Positions 1-5,866 of a stretch of 37,463 nucleotides of DNA are shown in pieces. Numbering within the stretch: the stretch's first letter is position 1; every line of letters begins with the position of its first letter. The position numbers and the translations under genes were made by a program. Under the pieces are notes generated by a model. The model worked only from the letters and a program-made list of their open reading frames with translations. It was not told the origin of the DNA and did no database searches. Source of the stretch: an uncultured Bacteroidales bacterium (lineage in GTDB: Bacteria; Bacteroidota; Bacteroidia; Bacteroidales; Muribaculaceae); contig URNY01000005.1 of the NCBI GenBank assembly GCA_900549375.1, positions 1 to 37,463 on the forward strand, given 5' to 3'.

Positions 1-1177
1 CTATTACGATGATTTCAGCATGTGGGACACGTATAGGGCTCTCCATCCGCTCATCACTCTTATCGACCCGCAACGCAGCGGAGAGATGATGCAGTCGCTC
101 GTGCTCAAAGGGGAGCAGGGGGGATGGATGCCGATCTTCCCTTGCTGGAACAGTTATACGGCGGCGATGATCGGCGATCATTGCGCCGCGGCGATAGCCG
201 ATGCGGCGGTGAAGGGTGTAGGCGGCTTCGACCTGAAGGAGGCCTACAGGCTGCTTCGCCGCAATGCGTTCGATTCGCCGGAGACCTTCGGCGAGTATGC
301 TGACGGCATGGGGAGGCGCGCCCTGAAATCGTATCTCCATTACGGATATGTGCCGGTGGAGGATGGCGTGAACGAGGCCTATCACAAGCGTGAACAGACC
401 TCACGCACGCTCGAATATGCGTTCGATGACTTCGCGCTCGCCCAACTTGCGGCTGTTGTCGGGGAGAAAGAGGATGAGGAGGAATTGCGTCGCCGTGCGG
501 GTAACTATCGCAACGTTATCGATCCGGCTCTCGGGTATGCCAACGGGCGCCATGCCGACGGGCGGTTTGTGGCCGGCACAGATCCTTTCGATTTCAACTC
601 AGCCATCACGGAGGGTGCGCCATGCCATTACACATGGTATGCGCCTCAGGATGTGGAGGGACTTGTGGAATTGCTCGGGGGTAAGGAGCTTTTCGAGGCT
701 AAGCTCGACTCGATGTTCAGCGAAGGCCGTTATTGGCATGGCAACGAGCCTTGCCATCAGGTGGCATGGCTCTACAGCGCTATCGGACGGCCCGACAAGA
801 CGGCGGAGCGTGTGCGTCACATCATGGATACGGAATATCTTGACGCCCCCGGGGGATTATCGGGCAACGACGATGCCGGCCAGATGTCGGCATGGTTCGT
901 CTTCGCGGCCATGGGCTTCTATCCCGTGGCTCCCTCGACCCCCTATTATTACCTCGGGGCGCCGCTCTTCGAGCGGATCACAATAACGCCGGCAACAGGG
1001 ATCGCGGCGTCACCGTCCGGGAAAGGAGAGTCGCCGGCGCCCTCATTCACGATAGAATCCCCCGGCACACCGGCCGTGAGCTCGGTGCTCCTCAACGGCC
1101 GTCCCATCGCCCCCGATCGCCTGCCGCACGCCGCCCTCACCGCCGGCGGCCACCTCCGCTTCTTAGGGAATAGATGA
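1..1177 (+). CDS. GH92 family alpha-mannosidase, C-terminal part (5' truncated by window edge)
   Basis: Secreted or surface exo-alpha-mannosidase of glycoside hydrolase family 92, a calcium-dependent enzyme that trims host or yeast mannans. The frame is already open at base 2, so the gene starts outside the window. Family motifs seen, counting from the Met at base 20: FSMWDTYRALHP at the very start, GGWMPIFPCWNSY near 34-46, AITEGAPCHYTW near 195-206 with the probable acid Glu198, and GNDDAGQMSAWF near 282-293 with the paired Asp (284, 285) that act as base in this family. The tail after about residue 325 is a beta-rich C-terminal segment ending LRFLGNR. About the first half of a typical 720-780-residue enzyme is missing. 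The last 47 bp of the region recur at 2909-2955. Confidence 0.93.
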   Translation, partial: YYDDFSMWDTYRALHPLITLIDPQRSGEMMQSLVLKGEQGGWMPIFPCWNSYTAAMIGDHCAAAIADAAVKGVGGFDLKEAYRLLRRNAFDSPETFGEYADGMGRRALKSYLHYGYVPVEDGVNEAYHKREQTSRTLEYAFDDFALAQLAAVVGEKEDEEELRRRAGNYRNVIDPALGYANGRHADGRFVAGTDPFDFNSAITEGAPCHYTWYAPQDVEGLVELLGGKELFEAKLDSMFSEGRYWHGNEPCHQVAWLYSAIGRPDKTAERVRHIMDTEYLDAPGGLSGNDDAGQMSAWFVFAAMGFYPVAPSTPYYYLGAPLFERITITPATGIAASPSGKGESPAPSFTIESPGTPAVSSVLLNGRPIAPDRLPHAALTAGGHLRFLGNR

Positions 1178-1179
1178 TT
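1133..1179 (+). repeat. GH92 3'-end repeat, copy 1
   Basis: This 47-bp stretch covers the last 14 codons and stop of the GH92 gene plus two bases. It matches 2909-2955 at 44 of 47 positions. The match stops abruptly on both sides. Confidence 0.9.
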
Positions 1180-1221
1180 AGCAGATAGATTTGACGGATT
1201 TGAATTTTCGTCGTGCCTTTG

Positions 1222-1312
1222 TATTCCGAAAAAGTGTAACAAGTGACAATTTTTCGGAATAGGACTTTGGGAATGGAACGAAATACAAATTTTGACAGAG
1301 CCAATTCCCAAA
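1222..1312 (+). terminator. Two consecutive dyads after GH92 (probable terminator region)
   Basis: The first dyad has perfect 12-bp arms, TATTCCGAAAAA at 1222-1233 and its complement at 1250-1261, with a 16-base loop. The second has perfect 9-bp arms, TTTGGGAAT at 1266-1274 and its complement at 1304-1312. There is no clean T tract after either stem, so termination is likely but not certain. The second dyad runs directly into the tandem repeats at 1310, so part of the structure may belong to a mobile-element end instead. Confidence 0.5.
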
Positions 1313-1378
1313 TATCGCCAAATTGGTTAATGAAATATCGCCAAATTGGTTAATTTGTAATCGCCATATTTGGTAATC
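1310..1378 (+). repeat. Three tandem 23-bp units, possible IS end remnant
   Basis: A 22-bp word beginning AAATATCGCCAAATTGG is repeated exactly at 1310-1331 and 1333-1354. A degenerate third copy, sharing ATCGCCA, ATT and GGTAAT, follows at 1356-1378. The period is 23 bp. Multiple terminal repeats of about this size are typical of IS21-family ends, and the pair at 37417-37457 has the same period. No transposase gene is visible here, so if this is an IS end it is orphaned. An operator for the RhuM gene 97 bp downstream is the alternative. Confidence 0.7.
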
Positions 1379-1474
1379 TTTATACCTGTGGAGTGACTGG
1401 TGAGATTGTGCACGGCGATGTCGGGATTTTTTTGTAATTTAGTCTAAATTTCAACAGAATTAATAATCAGCGGA

Positions 1475-2473
1475 ATGGATAACGGTCAGATTATATTATT
1501 TCAGACGCAGGGAGGTGAAACTAAGATCGAGGTGCGGCTCTCAAATGAAACGGTATGGCTTACCGCCGATCAGATGGCGGAGCTGTTTCAACGCAACAAA
1601 TCTACCATATCAAGACATATTAAAAACGTATTCGAAAGTGGTGAATTACAACGTAATTCAGTTGTTGCAGAAAATGCAACTACTGCCTCAGATGGTAAAA
1701 CTTACACAGTTGCATATTACAATCTTGACATGATCATCAGCGTCGGGTATCGTGTCAACTCGCATCGCGGCGTACAGTTCCGGCAGTGGGCTACTCAGGT
1801 GTTGAAAGAGTACATGATTAAGGGATTCGTTCTCAATGACGATTTACTTAAAAACGCCGGGCAAGGAAATTATTTTGACGAATTGTTGGCGCGAATCCGA
1901 GACATCCGCAGCTCGGAGAAGGTGTTTTATCGCAAGGTACTGGAAATTTATGCCTTAAGTATCGACTATGACCCTCGCACCGCCATCACCCAACAGTTCT
2001 TCAAAACGGTTCAGAACAAGATGCATTTTGCCGCCCACGGACATACTGCCGCAGAAGTTGTCTATGACCGAGCCAATGCCGAAAAAGATTTCATGGGTCT
2101 TACAACATGGCGAGGAGCTATGCCTACCAAACATGAGGCTGAAATTGCGAAGAATTATCTTTCAGAAGAGGAGGTCGATATGCTTAATCGCATTGTCAAT
2201 CTATATCTTGACTTTGCCGAACTTCAAGCAAAGAGCCACATCCCCATGTATATGAAAGACTGGATTCAGAAACTCGACGACTTTTTGAAGCTGTCGGGGA
2301 AAGAATTGCTGAACCATGCCGGAAGCGTGTCAGCCGAAGTTGCCAAACTCAAAGCCAATGAGGAATACGACAAATTCCGCGAGCGCACCCAGTACCAGCT
2401 ATCTCCGGTCGAAATCCATTTCCTTGAAGCCTTTGAAGCCGAAAGAAAGCGTCTAGGAGTCAAGAAATCCTAA
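1475..2473 (+). CDS. RhuM family protein (virulence RhuM / phage-type DNA-binding)
   Basis: A 332-residue protein of the RhuM family, first named from Salmonella pathogenicity island 3 and common on mobile islands. Its biochemical function is not established. The N-terminal region has a helix-turn-helix-like stretch at about 26-54 (ETVWLTADQMAELFQRNKST, then ISRHIKNVF). The family-typical core follows: YNLDMIISVGYRVNSHRG near 88-105, then FRQWATQVLKEYMIKGF. Length is normal for the family. It lies alone between the GH92 gene and a duplicated GH92 tail, and its AT-richer sequence differs visibly from GH92, which suggests acquisition. A candidate -7 box (TAAATTTC, 1445-1452) precedes the start. 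Family call strong, function unknown. Confidence 0.9.
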   Translation: MDNGQIILFQTQGGETKIEVRLSNETVWLTADQMAELFQRNKSTISRHIKNVFESGELQRNSVVAENATTASDGKTYTVAYYNLDMIISVGYRVNSHRGVQFRQWATQVLKEYMIKGFVLNDDLLKNAGQGNYFDELLARIRDIRSSEKVFYRKVLEIYALSIDYDPRTAITQQFFKTVQNKMHFAAHGHTAAEVVYDRANAEKDFMGLTTWRGAMPTKHEAEIAKNYLSEEEVDMLNRIVNLYLDFAELQAKSHIPMYMKDWIQKLDDFLKLSGKELLNHAGSVSAEVAKLKANEEYDKFRERTQYQLSPVEIHFLEAFEAERKRLGVKKS

Positions 2474-2800
2474 CTGACTACTGTGAGCTGTCACGCTGCG
2501 GCGTTGACAGAATGTTGACGTAAATTTTGATTTTGCAGACAATTCAACAATACTCCATCTTTAATCCGGCAATTCGATAGTTCGCGTTGTCGGATTTCTA
2601 TTTGTGGAATAGTGTATTGTCGGCCACTCGCATAGTATCATCGCAAAAAAACAAGCAACTGCATGAACGAATTTGCATAAAGATATTAACGCGAGTTCGG
2701 GGATAAGAGAAAGCCTAAAAATGTTGAATCGGCAGCTTGAAAAAGTCACTATTCTTTTGGCAATATCATAGATATTTAGCAATTTAGTGGTATCAGACGC
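2474..2800. other. AT-rich intergenic stretch with one hairpin, no gene seen
   Basis: No credible ORF is seen. An imperfect dyad follows the RhuM stop at 2488-2510. A better stem, AATCCGGCAA at 2563-2572 against TTGTCGGATT at 2587-2596 with one wobble pair, may terminate RhuM transcription. The rest is low-complexity, AT-rich sequence. Confidence 0.45.
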
Positions 2801-2953
2801 ATGAGGCTTACTGATGCCGTCTTTGCCAGAATGGTTGTCGATATCCGCTCACTGGTTGAATCTATGCCATCGGAACAGAAAACTGATTTAGATGGCGGAT
2901 TTATGACTGCCCTCACCGTCGGCGGCCACCTCCGCTTCTTAGAGAATAAATGA
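2801..2953 (+). pseudogene. 50-codon chimeric ORF ending in a copied GH92 tail
   Basis: An ATG-started frame of 50 codons. The first 35 or so (beginning MRLTDAVFARMVVDIRSLVE) match nothing I recognise. The last 15 (ALTVGGHLRFLENK and stop) correspond in frame to the GH92 C-terminus ALTAGGHLRFLGNR. It is most simply a relic made by recombination of a GH92 3' end with foreign sequence. A short expressed peptide cannot be excluded. Three substitutions against copy 1 change protein residues (A to V, G to E, R to K) but keep the frame and stop. Confidence 0.45.
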
Positions 2954-2955
2954 TT
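2909..2955 (+). repeat. GH92 3'-end repeat, copy 2
   Basis: Matches 1133-1179 at 44 of 47 positions, in direct orientation, on the far side of the RhuM gene. The two copies bracket about 1.73 kb. Confidence 0.9.
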
Positions 2956-3008
2956 GCTGTGTAATTAAAAATTGCTATTTTTGTAATAAGAAATGCAAAG
3001 GCCGATGC

Positions 3009-3028
3009 GGACGCAATTTATTGCGTCC
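3009..3028. repeat. Perfect palindromic unit
   Basis: Arms GGACGCAAT and ATTGCGTCC flank a TT centre. It is followed by CCTACCGCGATGC. I associate this kind of short intergenic palindrome with dispersed repeats in Bacteroidales genomes, but copy number cannot be judged from one window. Confidence 0.6.
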
Positions 3029-3093
3029 CTACCGCGATGCATTCTATAGATCATAAATTCAAATACTTACTTATTTCTTTCTTTCCCATCTGA

Positions 3094-3663
3094 TCAATCC
3101 TCTGTCTTAAAACCGATACGCTTGTGGGGTGAGGTTTTCTTTTTGTCAGCCTGTAAATCCGCAAGAGCTGTATTGATGGCTTCCAACTGAATGCGAGTGT
3201 CTTCGTTGATGTCATTATAGTCGGCAAAGATTTCCTCAAGATCTTGCTTTAGCTCTTCGAAGTTCTTTTCAAGGGTAGTGAGGCGCAAAGTTAAGGGATT
3301 GGCAGCTATCATCTGCCTGACAGTAACAAAAGCTCTCATTATACCGCGATTCACTTCAATAGCGGTTGTGCTCCTTAGAACACTTGAGAGCATTGCGACC
3401 CCCAATTCAGTGAAAGCAAAAGGGAGATATTTGATATTACTTCCTCGAGTTCCGTTCAAGGTGCCAATTTGGCATCTTGAAAGTTCATCTTTGGTTAACT
3501 CAAACATGAAATCGTCCCCTTCAAATCTTTCGATATTCCTTCTAACTGCTCTTTTCAGTTGACCGGTCTCTACTCCATACATTGCTGCAAGGTCAAAATC
3601 GAGCATCACTTTTTGACCTCTTATCTCATAGATTTTGGAACGGATTATCTCTAAATCATTCAT
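3094..3663 (-). CDS. ORF6N domain-containing protein
   Basis: A 189-residue protein with an N-terminal ORF6N domain (about 5-95), a DNA-binding module related to phage and KilA-N-type proteins. Landmarks are IRSKIYEIRGQKVMLDFDLA, then AAMYGVETGQLKRAVRRN, FTKDEL-like FELTKDELSRCQ, and LPFAFTELGVAMLSSVLRS. The rest is a predicted helical, coiled-coil-prone tail (about 115-170) rich in Leu, Glu and Asp, ending in a basic segment. The ATG at 3663 starts the conserved domain immediately, which supports the start. A perfect -7 box for this strand (TAGATTTG, 3743-3736) lies 73 bp upstream without a clear -33. It is single, near a tRNA and a RhuM gene, so it is probably a mobile-element or phage-derived regulator. 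Its target is unknown. Confidence 0.9.
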   Translation of the reverse strand: MNDLEIIRSKIYEIRGQKVMLDFDLAAMYGVETGQLKRAVRRNIERFEGDDFMFELTKDELSRCQIGTLNGTRGSNIKYLPFAFTELGVAMLSSVLRSTTAIEVNRGIMRAFVTVRQMIAANPLTLRLTTLEKNFEELKQDLEEIFADYNDINEDTRIQLEAINTALADLQADKKKTSPHKRIGFKTED

Positions 3664-3772
3664 GACATTCAGTTTTTAAGGTTACCGGCTTCCCACAATG
3701 CGGATCCCATGATTACAGAGTGGACAATCAAGAGTCAAATCTAATCCTGTCGGGCAAACGAGAGAATGAGAA

Positions 3773-3808
3773 AAGCGTAGCTGTTCGATTGTTCGATTAG
3801 CTACGCTT
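3773..3808 (-). terminator. tRNA-Arg terminator hairpin
   Basis: Perfect 10-bp arms, AAGCGTAGCT at 3773-3782 and AGCTACGCTT at 3799-3808, enclose a loop made of two GTTCGATT words. Read on the minus strand, the stem begins 9 bases after the tRNA 3' end and is followed by TTCTC. Confidence 0.65.
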
Positions 3809-3817
3809 CTTTAAAAG

Positions 3818-3891
3818 TGATCCGGCCGGGACTCGAACCCGGAACCCACAGCTTAGAAGGCTGTTGCTCTATCCAGTTGAGCTACCAGACC
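3818..3891 (-). tRNA. tRNA-Arg (anticodon TCT)
   Basis: A 74-base cloverleaf on the minus strand. The acceptor arm is GGTCTGG with CCGGATC and discriminator A. The D arm contains AGCTCAACTGGATAGAGC. The anticodon stem ACAGC/GCTGT holds the loop CTTCTAA, giving anticodon TCT, which reads AGA. The T arm is CCGGG-TTCGAGT-CCCGG. CCA is not encoded. It has its own promoter and terminator, so it is probably a single-gene unit. Confidence 0.97.
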
Positions 3892-3924
3892 AATCAGAAA
3901 AAACGTGTTTATGTTTTGCGGTCA

Positions 3925-3955
3925 CAAAGTTAGTGATTTTTTTCAAATCCACAAA
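3925..3955 (-). promoter_or_regulatory. Bacteroidetes-type promoter of tRNA-Arg
   Basis: On the minus strand TTTG (3955-3952), a 19-base spacer and TAACTTTG (3932-3925) match the Bacteroidetes sigma-factor consensus TTTG-N19-TAnnTTTG exactly. The tRNA begins about 33 bases downstream of the -7 box. Confidence 0.8.
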
Positions 3956-4018
3956 GAATTCGTTCATTTCCCATAATTTCAAGTTTCTGCAAAACTTTTT
4001 CGATATACTTGCCGCAGT

Positions 4019-5731
4019 TCAATCAGACTGGTTTGCAGCAAGCTTTCCTAATATTTCCTCAAGATTGTCGTGGGGAGCGAGATGCATGCGTTCGCGCAGA
4101 CGATGTCGGTTCATTTTTACACTCGAAGGCCGGATATTCAACATGTTGGCAATCTGTTTAGTATCCATGCCGGCATAGATATAAACTGCCATCTTTAGGT
4201 CACCCTCGGTCAATTCCGGGAAAGTGCGTCTAAGGTTATCGGTGAAACCGGGAGATACCATGGTATAAATTTTTCTAAAATCCTCCCAGTCTGATTGCCT
4301 ATTAAGATGACTGCTGATAATGGAATCGAGTTTACGGGCTTCGTTGCGGGTGATTCTGCCGTCATGTTCCATATCTTCTATGCTCTTGAGTACAGATTGT
4401 AGGACTTTGTTTTTTTCAGTCATCTCGAAACAAATGCTTGTTGTTTCCCGCCGGTTCATCTCTGCAATGGAAGTCTGACGCGCTACTTCCATATCTGCTT
4501 CGAGTTTGCGTTGCCGCTCACTTCCAACCTTTTTCTGCATAACAATATAAATTGTCATGGAGAGCAAAAGTAGCAGCATTCCTACGAACAACCATAGAGT
4601 ACGTTCCTCTCTTTTCTCCTGAGCAAGATTATCGTTATAACGTCTTACACGTTCTAAATCTTCTATTCTTAACACTTCCTCATGATTTGCAGTTCTTACA
4701 ATTGTTTCGGATTTCTCTATGAATCGGCGGGTAAGAAGAAGCGCGCTATCGTTCTTTCCTTCTCGTTCGACTCTGAAGCTGTTATCGAATAAAATATTAG
4801 CTTGAAGGAAGAGATCGACATCTTCAAGTTTATGAAGAAGATCCTTCAAAATGGAATCTCCTCCTATTGTGTCACCATCTCGGTATCGAAAAAAAGATTC
4901 GTACCATCGGCTCGTCGATGACATGTTTTTGTCACCTAATTGATCGGCCATTTTAGCTGATTCCCTCATACAGGTAAAGTCTTTCCTGAGAATTCCTATA
5001 TCAAAAATGAGTTTGTTGAAGAACCATGGATCCATACGAAGAGAAGGGACATTGAGTAACTCACTGAGTACGCTATCAGCGCACAGGGTATCATTCTTAT
5101 TTATGTAATGCAGGCCGATGTTGAGTTTCATCCACAGTTCCAATTTTTTCAGGCCGAGGCGTGAATAATTCGTGGCCGCTCGTTGATAAGCCTCAATTTC
5201 AATGTCTCCTTGTTCAAGATTTGACATCAACACGGCAAACATTACATCAGCGTGAGATTTCAGCAAAGAATCGCCCGTAGCGTCAGCATAATTCTTTACG
5301 TTTTGAAGTCTGATCAGATCAGTTGCCAAAGATTTGTTGATATGCGTATTGACCAAAAGATCAATCCGGGCTATGTCATAAGAGTATGTGACTGAATCAG
5401 CCAGCTCTCGTGCTTTGGCTGCATAAGTAAGCATACTGTCTTTTTTTTGAATACGATGATAATATTTGGCACGCCAGTAGTATACTCTGCTTTTAAGTTG
5501 TTGCTCTTCGGGGTGCCGGCCTGCGATACTGTCGAGCTGGCCTATCATGGAGATAAGCCTTCGGGGGTCGGAACATGCGGCATTTTCCCTATCCAACGCT
5601 ATTGTAATGGAGTCTGCGTCTTTGAGAATCGGTTTCCATCGGAACAGATCCCTGTTTGGTTTTGAACAGCCGACAACAAAGAAAAGCATGGCGCTCAAAG
5701 CAATTGAGATGTAGTTGCGCATTGAATTCAT
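4019..5731 (-). CDS. Lipoprotein-type TPR / transmembrane / LuxR-like HTH regulator
   Basis: A 570-residue putative membrane-spanning transcription regulator. The N-terminus MNSMRNYISIALSAMLFFVV leads into a GC lipobox, so the N-terminal part should be periplasmic. Residues about 50-350 are helical with TPR-like spacing. A single membrane helix lies at about 376-398 (LWLFVGMLLLLLSMTIYIVM). A coiled coil follows (400-470), and the last 70 residues form a helix-turn-helix of LuxR/response-regulator type (FPELTEGDLKMAVYIYAGMD, then TKQIANMLNIRPSSVKMNRH). There is no kinase or receiver domain. This layout is recurrent in Bacteroidetes and suggests one-component signalling across the membrane. The gene diverges from the secreted-protein gene at 5867, with 135 bp between, which is the likely control region. 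Ligand and targets are unknown. Confidence 0.8.
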   Translation of the reverse strand: MNSMRNYISIALSAMLFFVVGCSKPNRDLFRWKPILKDADSITIALDRENAACSDPRRLISMIGQLDSIAGRHPEEQQLKSRVYYWRAKYYHRIQKKDSMLTYAAKARELADSVTYSYDIARIDLLVNTHINKSLATDLIRLQNVKNYADATGDSLLKSHADVMFAVLMSNLEQGDIEIEAYQRAATNYSRLGLKKLELWMKLNIGLHYINKNDTLCADSVLSELLNVPSLRMDPWFFNKLIFDIGILRKDFTCMRESAKMADQLGDKNMSSTSRWYESFFRYRDGDTIGGDSILKDLLHKLEDVDLFLQANILFDNSFRVEREGKNDSALLLTRRFIEKSETIVRTANHEEVLRIEDLERVRRYNDNLAQEKREERTLWLFVGMLLLLLSMTIYIVMQKKVGSERQRKLEADMEVARQTSIAEMNRRETTSICFEMTEKNKVLQSVLKSIEDMEHDGRITRNEARKLDSIISSHLNRQSDWEDFRKIYTMVSPGFTDNLRRTFPELTEGDLKMAVYIYAGMDTKQIANMLNIRPSSVKMNRHRLRERMHLAPHDNLEEILGKLAANQSD

Positions 5732-5806
5732 GTCGTAAAGGTAAGGAATTATTTTAATGTAACCTCGTTATATTCGGCATGTAAACCTATAGTAACCCTA
5801 TTTGAT

Positions 5807-5837
5807 TTTGGAGAGAAACGGTTTTGACGTAGTTTTA
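5807..5837 (+). promoter_or_regulatory. Candidate promoter of the 715-residue secreted protein gene
   Basis: TTTG at 5807-5810, a 19-base spacer and TAGTTTTA at 5830-5837 match the Bacteroidetes consensus except for the final base. The start codon is 29 bases downstream. No clear promoter was seen for the divergent regulator gene in the same 135-bp gap. Confidence 0.5.
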
Positions 5838-5866
5838 CGGAATCAAGTACTAAAAAGATAACCACA

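Noticed and set aside
1310..1378. Tandem 23-bp units as a CRISPR array
   Set aside because: Units abut with no unique spacers, there are only three of them, and no cas genes are present.
1133..2955. The 47-bp GH92 copies as identical att cores of an active integrative element
   Set aside because: Three mismatches and the absence of any integrase argue against a currently active site-specific element. An old event remains possible.
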